From Augochlora pura (lineage: Eukaryota; Arthropoda; Insecta; Hymenoptera; Halictidae), in the NCBI RefSeq assembly GCF_028453695.1, contig NC_135773.1, positions 6,572,001 through 6,636,000 on the forward strand: a stretch of DNA of 64,000 bases, in the 5' to 3' direction. The notes below the pieces were generated by a model that did no database searches, was not told the origin of the DNA, and saw only the letters and a program-made list of their open reading frames with translations. The position numbers and the translations under genes are program-made. Numbering within the stretch: position 1 is the stretch's first letter; the number at the start of each line of letters is the position of its first letter. Shown in pieces: positions 34,307-46,649 of this stretch.

Positions 34307-36761
34307 ATTAGTTGTCCTTGGTCAACTATCGAATGATATAATGATCATTATAAAAACCTCTTCATGGGTGAATTTTCATACTAGAGAACAATCTATTTAA
34401 TTAATTCATTTTTATTTATCATCCTTCTCATTTCATTCGATAGGGTTTTCTTAATATTGCTGATAGATTCTGTAGCGAATAGTTTTTCAACTGATCCTCA
34501 TTTTCTTTAAAATTACATTAATCATAATTTGAAGAAAACTAAACGTCAACATACGTGGCCAAGGGCGTGAAGGGGTTAAAAAACTCAAAGGGCAATTTTA
34601 ATAATCTTATCTCGCCTAAATCTTTTATAATTAAGTCGCGCATTGTGTTCTTGGCTTCTGTGATCGATGAGCTATAGTTATAGACAATGCAGCTTCGATT
34701 CTACGCATTTTTGCGTGATGCAGCGCAACATGGAGTGAGTCCACAGAAAAGAATGCAAAAGAGCGTCGGTAAAAAGTAGAGGAGAGAATTCCGTAGATCA
34801 CTTTGTTCTTCGAACAATTGGATTCCATTGGAAGTCGGTTTTCTCGTTGCTTCGTTATTAGTTCGCCGTCGTTAATTAAATTTTCAAGCGGCGAAAAAAG
34901 CCCCTCCCCTGCGCACGGTCTACACAGGGGCGGGGGAGGAACGAACAGCCGTGAAAGAGCTAGAGAGCCTTTCCGTTCTACCTTTTTATTCTCGAAACAA
35001 ACAAGTCGCGTTTCTGTTTTCATAAAAAATTGCCCGGACAAAAGTTGCTTACTTCGATATTGGTTCTACGTTTATTAATTAAAAAGTTCCGCGACGGTGT
35101 TGGCGCCCCGTAGACGAAGCGACGCGGCCAGCGGTGGCCTCGCCTCGGACCGAGCCACGAATCTACATAAAAATGCGAGAAAGAGATCCTGGAATACATT
35201 TTCAAATACAATATTCCGTCGCGGTTCGCTTCGGTTTCCGAAGGGTTGGAACTTCGCGTGTTATTTCAGCGCGATCCACTTTTTTTTAAAAACCGCCCAA
35301 CCGGCCGCCGAATTCGTGGGAGACCGAGTCGCGTTGATATCGGGTCACCTAATTTCGCGGTGCTCGTCGCGAGAACGTCGCGCGAATTTTCCACGCGGCT
35401 TAAAAGTCATTCGACCGAAAGGGTTAAAAGTCATTCGACCTAATAAAAGTCATCTCCAACTGAAATATCAAACTGTACGAACGCGATTGACTCCAGCATT
35501 CCGCAAGGTAGAGATTTAAAACACGTAATTAAAATACGCATAAAAACCCAGACAAAGGGCGGCTCGAAAGGGTGAACGATTCTAAAACCGTCCGGATGAA
35601 AAGACGCAATAAGTATCCCGTGTTCCTGGCTGCTCCCGCCTCGTCGTCCGCCGGTCGCGACGGTCGGCGGACGAATAAATAAGAGAGGAAAAGAGTCGCG
35701 ACGAGAGCGGAGGGACAGGAAATTAATTTCATAACAGAGGTAGAAAAGTTTTTCTCGTCCGTGCCGATAGCCCGCGACGGGTCGCGGTCAAAGCCGGTAT
35801 TGTTTTCTCGAATTGCATCGCTGTCGCGAGAGCGAAGACACGGTTCTACGTGGAGTGGACCGGGATCACGGGCGAGCGGTTAACAAGCTCTTTAATCTTG
35901 ACGGAGTCCTGGATAAATAACTCGAGCAAAATTCATTAGTCGAATTAAAAGAAGAGAAAGAGTGAAAGAGGGGGGAGCGGGGAGGTGGGAAGGGAAAGAA
36001 GGAAACGGTGTTATTGCTTGTTTGCCGCGGCGGCAACGGGGCGGCAACGGTTGCCGGCACAAAGGCCGAGGCCGCGGTTTTCTTTTCTTCGCCCCGTTGT
36101 TCACCGCGCCACGGCCGCCGTTCTTCCGCGAGGGCCCGCCGGAACAACGTCGAATTGTGTGTCCTCCTCTTCGGCTGTCGCCGAGAGACCGTTTCCGCGG
36201 GAATTACGCCGCTGAATGCGGCCACGGCTTCTGCCATCCAAATCACCTTACTTCGGATATTTAGCGCCGTTGTGCCGGCTCGCTTTCTTCCCCTCCCCCG
36301 CCGCGACCCGGGCCTCGTTCATTTGAATTTGAAACGCTCGAGCGCGGTAATTTCGTTCCCGCGGACCTGGCTGCCGAAACACAACCCGGAGACGCTGCCT
36401 CGCTCTACTACTCTATCGTCGCTAGCGAGCTCGAGCTGAACTTCGAACTTCTTTGAGAAACTTGCGCCTTTTGTTTAGTCGCCGTTGCAACAACTTCGCA
36501 TCTCTGTCGAAAGTATGGCTCGTCTTTTTACGGTGACTGCGGCGAATAGGAGCCAAATTTTGTCTCGAGAGTGTTCGCTGTTTCTGGGTTTTGAGAGCAG
36601 ATTTTTCGAGTCGGACGACGGCGGCTTTTCATAGTGATTTTTTTAAGTATTTGTTAGTTGGATGATGGTGTCAAGAATTTCGTTGATTTTACGTTTAATT
36701 AAACTCTGTTGCGAGTGTAGATATTATTGTGAAATACTTTTCAGAAAGATATCTCTTTACG
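34307..36761. other. Non-coding stretch
   Basis: A GGGGTTAA motif near 34571 could be a degraded element end. A 20-bp direct repeat (GGGTTAAAAGTCATTCGACC-like) occurs at about 35400-35440. The sequence is CpG-rich from 35760 to 36430 with overlapping frames lacking motifs. Confidence 0.5.
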
Positions 36762-37015
36762 TTAACCCTTTGCGCTTCGAATTTCAGAAAGAGTTCATGA
36801 AAAAATGAGAGAAATATTTTTATGTCCTCAGTAATTGCTAAAGAAAATTTCTCAATGTGAAAGTGACCAAATTAAAATATTTTAAGGATTGCTTCTTCAA
36901 AAAGAAAATGAATATATAATACTGAATAATAGAAAATGGAAAAAATAAAATAAAGAGAAGACGATACAAGATACCTAAAAATAATATAAAATAAAACAAA
37001 ATTAATAACGACAAC
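36762..37015 (+). mobile_element. TTAA element remnant with long AT body, copy 1
   Basis: It starts TTAACCCTTTGCGCTTCGAA. From 36785 on it is homologous to 37913-38140 for about 230 bp (shared words TCAGTAATTG, CAATGTGAAAGTGA and AAAATAAAACAAAATTA). The right terminus is lost here. Confidence 0.6.
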
Positions 37016-37743
37016 AACAATTTCATTCACTGAGCCAATGAATCGCCTATCAATCGCAGTCCACCAATCCTAACCTACGAAGCTTCCCCAATTAGGAGGT
37101 CCGTTGCTATATTTCCAGGAAACGCTAAGTAGGTCGCGCGGCTGGATGTCTCGACTTCCTACGGGCACGTGGCCGCCGCCGAAGTTTGGATAGAGGCGGG
37201 TCATGTAACGTGCGCGCCGTGTAATGCAACGTGTACGACAGATACGGGATCCGTGTAATGGAACACGGCGCGGGTCACGCGGTACGCGAAGCCGTTGCAC
37301 GTGTATCGCGAATTTTATGGACGTGTCACGAAACGTTTCACGAACTTCCCCATGCATCATCGGAATCTGCGATGTTCCGCCGAATGGAATAAAGGTGTGA
37401 ACGCGCTTCACCCCTGCCCCCCTTCCCCACATATGTTCGTTGGGAATCGCGAACCGATCGTCGCGCGTCGGGCTGACGCGTGCGTCGCATTTAAACTCGC
37501 GGATCCGCTTACATTAAGCATTACGTTTGCGCCCGCCCGCGCCCTGCATTTTCGGTTCTATTGCCCGTGCCTTCCGCCGCGTGAGAAGCTTCCCAGTTGA
37601 TCGCGACAGCAGATGCTTTATTTTTTTTCTACGGATTTTTGCGAACTCTGGCCAGCTTTGCGCCAACTCGAATTATACGCGATATTTTTCGTCCACGTTG
37701 TCGATTATCGAACGTGCCGTCGAATTCGATTTTGATAGTGGGA
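37016..37743. other. Non-coding stretch
   Basis: CpG-rich, with several GTGTAATG and GTATCGCG words. No gene recognised. Confidence 0.5.
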
Positions 37744-37903
37744 CAGGTGGATTATTATAAGTGGATTGCTATAACTGCAATCTGATTACTATAACTGAAA
37801 GTGGATTACTATTACTGTACTTGGATTATTATAACTATAAATTGAACTACCGCAACTATAATTGGATAACCATAAGTGCAATTGCATTACTATAATAATA
37901 ATT
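37744..37903 (+). repeat. Degenerate minisatellite, about 22-24-bp unit
   Basis: Six to seven imperfect units built on TGGATTACTATAACTG follow each other. Non-coding. Confidence 0.75.
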
Positions 37904-37912
37904 GAATTTAGT

Positions 37913-38325
37913 ATGCAGAAATTTAATGAAAGAGTTTATGAAAAAATGATCGGACTATTTTTATATCGTCAGTAATTGATAAAGAAAATTTTTCAATGTG
38001 AAAGTGATCAGATTAAAATATCTTAAGGGCTACGTTTCAAAAAAGAAATATGTAATACTAAATAATGGAAAATAGGAAAAATAATATGAAAGGAAAACAA
38101 TATGAAATATCTAAAAATTATATAAAATAAAACAAAATTATATAAACTAAAATAATAAAATAAACGGACTTAGATCATTTTAAAAATAGACATCTCAAAC
38201 ATTAACAAAGCTAAAATAAAATTTTATTTCAATTAAAAAAACGAACTAATATTCATACTTAACAGATTACTATACTACTAAAAATCTCTACTGTGACTCA
38301 GCCTCATTAAAAACGAATAGTATTG
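37913..38325 (+). mobile_element. TTAA element remnant with long AT body, copy 2
   Basis: It is homologous to 36785-37015 over the first 230 bp. It extends to CTAAAAATCTCTACTGTGAC near 38280, which resembles the subterminal CTAAAAATCTCCATCGCG of the element end at 28873. The terminal TTAA sequences are degraded. Confidence 0.5.
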
Positions 38326-40337
38326 TCGACGTAAAGACGCGAAAATCGTGTTTAAGGATTCCATCATTGGCACAGCATGATTTGCAACAAATAAGCACAT
38401 TTGGCTATTTTACTGACTCGCGGGGCGTCACTGATTCCGCTGCTACATATTCAAAGGACTATTCCCCGCGCTACATATTCATGGGATGATTCTACTGGTA
38501 AATATTCATAAGACTATTCCACTGATCGAAAACGGAAAGAGTACGGCCGCGATCGCGGCGAATTATTCAAGGGAACAAGTATTCGCTGGTCGATTCGAAT
38601 TAATAAACTAAACTCTCTCTCTCTCACTCATCGCAGAGATAAAGGGGGATATTCTTGCCACGGTAGCAAAGTTCAAGCTACGAACTAACGGACGTGCTTG
38701 GGACGGGCGACACGGCTAGGTTACCCGTGGTCCTATTGATTCAACCTCGAAACTTCATTGTAATACCTTTTTCAAAGACCCCGGCCGTTGTGTTTAATCC
38801 CCGCTGTTTTATTAATTAGAAAACCCAGGGATTTTCAGTGAAATTAAATCGATCCATTTTATTGTCTTCTCTTTAATAATTCGTCGATTATTGATCGTTT
38901 CTACGAATTTATAAAATATTAATTGGAAATTGTTGCGAATCTTTTCTGGAAACTCAATGGCCCTTTTAACCATTTTAGATCAACGTCTGTGCATCGTACA
39001 GACTGAAATGTATGTTTTAAAATTGATTCTATAAAAATTCAGATTAGGACCTTCTTTTGTCCATTAATAATTTCTTATCTATATATTAAATATTCTTTTT
39101 AATATTAGATACCTTGAACAATGAATAAGATAATTAAAATAGACAAAATAATTATTGTTTCATGCCAGTGTAAAATGAAAAATGAAATCGGATAATATGA
39201 AAACCATTTTCATAAGAAAAGAAAATACAATATAATATGATAATATAAAAATTCGTGCGAAGACCTAAATCTCATGCTACCATCGTGCGCAGTCCTCCAA
39301 GGGTTCAGCAATTCCCCCTCGCAGTCGCAGCCCTGTCGCAAAATTTCAAAGATTCGAGAAAATCAGCCGAGGCCTTCGGAAACCTGCATCGCATTCCCCC
39401 CCGACTCCGCATCCCCGTTATTATTCCAGCGACAAGGGAGGACGCGAGCGCGCTTAATCCCGGCAACCGGGTCAGCTTGACCCAACGTCCGTCCGGTGCC
39501 ACTTAATCAGCCTTTAGCCGGACACGATCCTTTCTTTCGCAGCAGCTTTCCGCGTTGCCAGACGTCGCGTGTTTCCACGTCCGGCAGGGATGGAGGGGAA
39601 GGGGAATGTTTCAAATTTCAGCCAAAGCGCAAACAACGCGCGCGCGGGTGGGATGACGAAGATACATCTGGACGTGTGTTTGGACTGTCCCGGGCGCAGG
39701 CGAAGTCATAAGTCACCCATTCAGCGGCTCTCGATAGCGGGCAAACAACGAGGAGAGCCGCCGCTGGATTTCAATCTTGGCCCTCGTCTCGCCGCCGTGC
39801 AATTCCTCGGGGTTCACCGGTGGAAAACGCGGGGTTCACCGTGACGGAGACAGAGTCGTTTGTCGGCACTTAACCGTAGAACCGTCGATTATTTGCTGGT
39901 AATCATCGTCGTTCCAAACATCTTGATAGAAGCCGGGGGAGAGAGGGAGGGGAGAGGGAGAGGGGCGGAGCGAATGTCGGTCATTCCGAGCCGCTGCGGC
40001 GGCTCCGATGAAAAGTTTCCAGGCTGGTTGGCCGCAGTCGGACAATAGAATGAACGCGTTCACCGTCATCAGAACTCCGCGGGAGCTTTTCAGACACCCT
40101 TACGGCACATTGTTCCGTATTTACGTCCATCCGTGGCCAGCCATTCGAAGAAACTTCGCCGCAAAACCGAGCGCTATCGCGAACTACGGTCGACGCGGCG
40201 ACGACTCTGCGCCGCGCTGCCAGCCGTCTCTCTCTCTCTCCCTGTCTATGTCTCTGCCTCCCTGTCACTTTATCCCCCTTTCTCTCCAACTCTCCCTTTC
40301 CCTGTCCACCCCTTACTCTTTCTCCCTCTCTCACTCT

Positions 40338-40392
<55 letters not shown>

Positions 40393-41160
40393 TCTCGCCC
40401 AATTAACGACTAAATCGCTCTACAAATTTGATCGCCGCGATAATTTTTCGCGGCTGGTTTCGGTCTCGGCCCCCCGGTGGAAATTGTTATCGCGGCCTCT
40501 CTGGGGGCTCACCCCGGAGAGCCAAGAAATCCTTGTCGGGCCGGGTCCAATTTAATTTTATGTTTATTTCATAGCGCGGCGCGGAGGCCGGAGGAGGGGC
40601 GGGAAAAAAGCAGTCGCAAGGGCGATAAGGGGAGCGGCGCCGCAGACGGAGGATCGGCGGGAAAACGATAACCGGGCGGTAACGCGAAATGAAACCGAGC
40701 GTAAATGTATGAGAAGAGATCTCCGCCGGTCCTTGTTACCCGGCCACGTCGCTGTAATTGCGTTGAAACTTCATTTGGCCGGGGGACCCCCGGTCCCCGC
40801 GCCCTAACGCCCCCCCCCCCCCCCCCCTCCTTCCCGTCGATGAACGCCGAGGAGAACAACCCACTCGCAGGACAAGCGCTAAGTGGTCGCGTAACTGCTG
40901 GTCGCGCGGAGCTGCGAACCGTCTGAACGAACGTTGGAGATTGCGCGTTTTTATCGCGTTTAGTTGCTTCAAGTGTGTAGCGTATCAATCGCATGTCTAA
41001 CAAATTAATCAAACATATTTTAATACCTTTTTTAATCGAGAAAACGTGCCCTGACCGTCTGGTATAAGTAAGCAATATTTCGGAATTTTTTCTGGATCAA
41101 TTAATCGAGCTTCTTTTTAATTGTTGATATTTTAATTCGTGTTCGCACACTACGAAATAA
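38326..41160. other. Non-coding stretch with CT and poly-C tracts
   Basis: A three-unit repeat of CATATTCAWRGGACTATTCC type lies at 38446-38522. A long CT-rich tract occupies 40216-40393, and 18 consecutive C lie at 40810-40827. Frames across the CT tract are repeat translations. No gene recognised. Confidence 0.5.
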
Positions 41161-41204
41161 TCTTATTTTTAATCTTATTTTTAATCTTATTTTTCATCTT
41201 ATTT
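41161..41204 (+). repeat. 12-bp repeat (TCTTATTTTTAA), 3.7 units
   Basis: Units start at 41161, 41173 and 41185, with one substitution in the third. Confidence 0.9.
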
Positions 41205-42310
41205 AATAGTATTAATATTACTTAAAATTACCTCACACTATATATCTTACCATCCCTATAGTATTATTATCGTGGAGATCTAGTAGCAGTGGTCAGTAAA
41301 ACAGCGTCCGATTGCGACATCGGCCGGTCGATTGTGATGTTGCGAGGATACGCGATGATCGGCCCCGGCTCGATTCCGTGACAAACTGCCGCCCCGACGT
41401 GCACCATTAAACTTATCTGGCGAGGACTTTTATCCGAGGATATTGAAGCCGGTTAAGCCGGGGTCTGATGCTTCGCAAACTTCGCCATCCGCCGCGATTC
41501 CGCGTCGTTCCGACCGTTTTTGCGCACTCTGTTTTTCGGCTCCGCCCGTCCGTCGCTGAAATGAAAATTTTTTCGAACCACGGTTCAACCCCGTGTAACT
41601 CGGGCTCTGCCATTTTTTTCACGCTGCCGATGGCTGCGGGCTGATTTCAATCTTGGCTAAGTTTCACGGTTTTGGACTGGTATTTGGACTGAGCTATTTT
41701 TGGATTTGCAAATCTTTGCCACCATTTGCAGTTTAATATATTTTCAACGGAAAAGCAACAGCCAGATACTTGGTAGAAATATGCCCGCAGACAACGGTAT
41801 TCTTCGCAAACGGCAAACGTTTCGAGGGAAGCGTAAAGCTCGCTAACGTTATCTTACATTTACTCAAATACAGTAGCCGAACATAAACAATCGTAACTAC
41901 TCGGTAACAGTAATAATGGTAATTTCAGTTCGCACTTATGACGAGTGTTTACCTATCCCGCTCCAGGGAGCTCGAAGTTTATTCTCCCGGAGTTACGTCT
42001 CATAAATTCTATAGAACGATCGAGCCGCTGCATTAGCTTCGCCAAATCGTTTGCCACATCGCCGTGAATGTGAATCGATAACGGCGATGTAGCTGGCATC
42101 GAGGATCATCTTTTGTCGTAACTCAAATCGTATATCACGCAAAGTTTATGAAAACAATAATTATTGAGGCATTTGGCAAGTCTTCAAAATTCAAGAAAGT
42201 GATTTGCGATAATTTCGGAAATGGGTTTAAATATAGCAGATTTTTAAATTCAAGAAACTCATAGTTATAAATTATTAGAAAAAAAAGTGGAGAATTTCTT
42301 TATTGTAAGG
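41205..42310. other. Non-coding stretch
   Basis: A GGCTCGATTCCG at about 41366 superficially resembles a Pol III B box, but no A box or cloverleaf is present. No gene recognised. Confidence 0.5.
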
Positions 42311-42558
42311 GATTCTTGAGGTGATTTGAAGAAACTTTTTCCTTTACAAAAATGTTCTCCGAGGTATCGTTACCGAGTTATTAAGAAAAGACAGTGACCA
42401 ATGAGAGGAGAGATCAAGCAGCGCGAGGCGGCCGTGCCAATGAACTGAACTGGGCGTGGTCTGCTCGACTACCGTCGTTTTTCGTCAATAACTCGTAAAC
42501 GAAGCCTTGTAGAACATTTTCGCTAAGGAAAAAGTTGCTTCAGATGTTCTCAAGAATC
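42311..42558. mobile_element. CCAAT foldback MITE, copy E
   Basis: GATTCTTGAG (42311-42320) and CTCAAGAATC (42549-42558) are exact inverse outer ends. Inside are TTTTTCCTTTACAAAAATGT / ACATTTTCGCTAAGGAAAAA, CTCCGAGGTATCG and GACCAATGAG (CCAATGAG at 42398-42405). The right-hand CCAAT box is missing, and the central part has AACTGGGCGTGGTCTGCTC as in copies A and D. Confidence 0.8.
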
Positions 42559-44349
42559 TGTTACCTTTAGGAAATTTTATATTAACAGAAAAATTTGTTA
42601 AAAAAACACAAAAATTGCTATACGAAGAAATTATTCAAATATTTTATTATTTTAGATAAATTTGTATTCGAAACGATTCGAACAACGCTTAAATAATGTC
42701 CAATTAAAATATGAATTTTGGTAGTAAAGCCAAAATAAAAGGATTATTTTAAAATAATTATTAGATAATTATAATATTCCCCAGAAATAAATCAAAGGCA
42801 CAGTATTCGATTAGCCCACAGTAATCAGCTATAACAACACCAAACTTTGGTAACAATTTACTTACTTAAATAAATTGTTTAAATTACAATCCACTTGTTC
42901 TATGATAAAACCAGTCGCAATAATAAATTATAATTTGTTTATGAAAAGACCGTTCGGCTGCCAGAAAATTATAAGGTTGCACAAGAGAACGTGCTTTTAA
43001 ACATTTCGCCGCATTATCATACGTTCCCGAGATTTCACTTGCCGTACGAACTGTTCCGACGCGCGCGCGCGCTCGCTCGCGTAAGAATGCGCCGTTGCCG
43101 CGATTTTCGGACTAGCCGGTTATTCGCTGGGGCCCCAGACTCTCTCGCATATATATATATATATCGGCGTAACCGTTGAATCGCGGCCGTTCCACGGTTT
43201 CCGGGCGAATTCATTAAATCATCCTTTACGCGGTCCGCGGGGGCCGGTCGATGCCTGGGAAATGAGAATCCCCGGATTTCGCGATCCCGTGGCATCCCTG
43301 CCACCCCCCGTAAACAGAGTTTCTCGGTATGCTACCTCCGAGATTCACGGCGGAACCGCAGTAGATTTAGATTGCCGTCTTCGAGTGGTTCCGGGCGTGG
43401 ATCTACGAGCGGTCGACCGGTGGATACGCGTCGATCCGAATATCTTCCCTCAAGTACTTCCGGTACCAAAACCGTGCAAACCGTCGAACTGTTTTCGTTT
43501 CAATCTCCGATCGATGATCTTATGTTAGTAGCGCAGAGATTCGTATGTCCTCTGTCACATGGGGCACTACACTATACCTATCGCAGCTGGTCAACTGATA
43601 GGTTACATATTTTTTACTTTATAATTATTGAAGCCGTAGAGCTGCTGCTACTAAAAATTGTTGAATATTTCATTTATTTAATAGAAGAATTTTATTTTTT
43701 GTTTAAATAATATTTATTACACAAATGATATTATTAAAAATTGTTGTATTTCTTTATAGAGCTACGAGCTGTTATAGAAATTGTGATAAATTTGAATTAA
43801 ACATGTAATTGAAGGAAATATTTAAATATCAATAAAATAAATATCAATGCACAAATATCAATAACTGAACAATAATTACTGAAAGGATTAATGCCAAGAC
43901 AATTCATTCTTTCTCGTGCTTCCTTTACCCCAATTATTTCATCTAGTTTTTCTGAAATAGTTTAACAACGTTCGATAATATCTGGAGTCTCATAAAGGGA
44001 GAACGGTTTTTACAACGAGAAGAGCCGCTTCAAAATGGCGTACGACGTTCAGAGAGCGTTTACCAGCGGAATGCTGATGGCGTACAAATTATCTGTCGGG
44101 ACGTGGCCCTTTCCGTGAAAATACACATCGTCATCGTCGAAAACCACGTATGTATTTCAATCTCCTTCGCCTTTCCATCGAAAATTTCGTTGCGCCGGGC
44201 TACAGGGAAATTTCATGCGCTAGACTACATTGTGAATCTTACAGTATGGTAGACAGGGTACTTTGTTCGGTCTTTTGAGGCAGTTCTGTTCCTCTTAGAC
44301 TGGGGAACCGTTGCTGGCATCTCGAGCCATTAAATGGCAGCGCTTCGTT
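42559..44349. other. Non-coding stretch
   Basis: AT-rich flanks around a CpG-rich centre (42990-43530) with an AT dinucleotide run at 43148-43165. An 88-codon plus frame (43262-43528) has no recognisable motif. No gene called. Confidence 0.5.
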
Positions 44350-44495
44350 GTATATTGTATTTTACATATCATATGTTATGACACAATATATTGTATATTG
44401 CATATTATATGTTATAGCACAATATATTGTGTATTATATATTATATGTATATTATAGCACAATATATTGTGTATTATGTTATAATATAAATGTTA
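44350..44495 (+). repeat. 36-40-bp AT minisatellite with CACAATATATTGTG palindrome
   Basis: The palindrome CACAATATATTGTG occurs at 44418-44431 and 44458-44471, with a near copy at 44382-44395. Each is preceded by ATTATAG or ATGTTATG. Non-coding. Confidence 0.85.
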
Positions 44496-44550
44496 TAATA
44501 TAATACCTTTTCTGGGCGCGTACCTATACGTATCGCGAGAATCAGGCGAT

Positions 44551-44990
44551 GACGAGTATACTCGTCAAACACAATGTAAATGTCGCCATTAAAAACTTGG
44601 ATCAAAAAGACAGTGTTATTTTATGAAATAAATAATTTTTTTAATAATATTCTCTTATTCACCGAACGAAATGCCAAGAAATACTGCCACTTCTCTGTAA
44701 ATATCTCTGTAAAATCCAAGTACCAAAAACAAGGCTTCATTTTATAAAATAAATTATTTTGTTAATAATATTCTCTTATTCATCGAACGAAATGACACGA
44801 AATACTGCCACTTCTCTATGACGAGTATACTCGTCAAACACAAAGTAAGTATCTCCGTAAAATCCACGTACCAAAAAGAAGGTTTTATTTTATAAAATAA
44901 ACAATTTTATTAACAATATCCCACTTATTCACTAAACAAAATGACCCGAAATGCCGTCACATCTCCCTGACGACTATACTCGTCAAACAC
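44551..44990 (+). repeat. Tandem repeat carrying 16-bp palindromes
   Basis: About three diverged units share TTATAAAATAAA, AATATTCTCTTATTCA and CGAACGAAATGNCA-like words. Palindrome GACGAGTATACTCGTC is present at 44551 and 44820, and one mismatched copy at 44969, each followed by AAACACA. The middle unit lacks the palindrome at the expected place. Non-coding. Confidence 0.8.
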
Positions 44991-46609
44991 AGCCATCTAA
45001 TTAAAACGACCCTCCGTCGTCCAACGAAATCTGCAGTATCCCCTCTTCATAGTTTATAATTAGATTTTCTATGCCGAATAAAATGTTTAACCGGGATTAA
45101 AACGGTCTTTATGCAAACCGGTCGATTTTTACCGAATTAACGAGCTTCCGGGCGCTTCGAACACGTCGCGGCCATAAATGACAAACGGTGCGTAACAAGT
45201 TTCGAAATAATTATCAACGTCTTCCACCGGTATCCGAGCGATAAATATTCATAAGGCGTTTCAAGATATTCCGGCTAACGCGCGACGTGACCGTGGACCA
45301 TGTCCTTAATTAACAGCTTTCTGAAACGGACCGCCGACGGTAACTTCGGTCCCCGTTGCAACAACCGGGAACAAACAATGGTGTCCGCTCTAACAAAAAG
45401 TCAATAATCAAATATCGGCGGAATCGAGAACGTCCAGTTCTATTATAAATTCGAGGGAAAATCGACGATGGCTTTTATAACTGTTTGCCCTTTGGTTTTA
45501 TGTCAGTTTTTAAGTATTGTTTTAATTATAATTATGGAATTGGATGTGAAAAATAATTCGGTTTTATTGATATCTAGCTTTTTTAGAAATGAATTTCATT
45601 TATGTATTGGATTTATTAAATAATTTAGTTTCATAAAATCTTCTAGATTGTTATTTTAATTTGTAAGTTTAATATTAAGAATCTACGGGATAAACTTTAG
45701 ATTTCATTTATAATTAAGGATTATAATTTATAAATAATTAGTTATGAAATGTTTGCGTTTAATAATTTTATCTTGATTTTACTGCGAATATGCTATATTT
45801 CGTGTTTAATATAGTACTGCTCAAGTTTATAGTGACACGTTTATTTAGCAGCTTTGGTTTTCTTAAAATTCAAGATTTTACTGTAAGAATTTTGATTGCT
45901 GTGACTTTCTCCTTTCATGTTGAAAATTAGTGACTATAACTATAAAATCTCCTTTTCCCAAAGTGGTTATTTTTGTTTAAAAGCTAAGGAATACTCAAAG
46001 AGAATTTACTACACTGTGTTAAAAAAAGAACAGCCATCAAAATTACTTGCAAAAACTAATTATATTTCAAAACCTAATTTATATTCACGAAACTATTAAA
46101 AGACGAATATAAAATAAACGATGAAATTGCATCAAATCACCTAATCTCAAAATTCCCAATAAATTCGATCCCTAAACAGCACAGCTGTTAGCGAACGACA
46201 GCACTAAATGCTGCCCGCAGTAACAAATTTCTGCCTCGTGGCAGTGCCATTCTAATCCGCTGAATTACCGATGTAATTGTCGAAAATCGGCGGTCCTCGC
46301 GCGTTCGATCGCGAGCAAGGTATCCGGACGCCGAGCGGATCAATCAGCGCGTAAGACAGCTCCGAAGGAATAACGCTGAATGGGAGCCGGCCGATCGGTG
46401 CGGGAATATGCCTTGAATCAATCAGCGCGCGTCCCAGACTTCCGCGCCGTCTGGCGGTATTTGGGGCCGGACAGTGACGGCTTTCGTCGGTCGTATTCGA
46501 GATCGAGTGACAAGTACGGGCGGAGCTATTCCCGGCGCGATCGCGGCCAATTAGGCGCCGGCCCGATTTCTGGCGCGCTATTAAAGATAATTATCGAGCA
46601 TCGCGGGCA
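44991..46609. other. Non-coding stretch
   Basis: AT-rich between 45480 and 46150, otherwise mixed. No gene recognised. Confidence 0.5.
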
Positions 46610-46649
46610 CAGAGAGGGAGAGAGAGAGAGAGAGATAGATAGATAGAGG
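46610..46649. repeat. GA/GATA microsatellite
   Basis: A short GA tract that turns into GATA repeats. Confidence 0.85.

Noticed and set aside
41281..41390. tRNA-like B box GGCTCGATTCCG
   Set aside because: No A box, acceptor stem or cloverleaf can be drawn around it.
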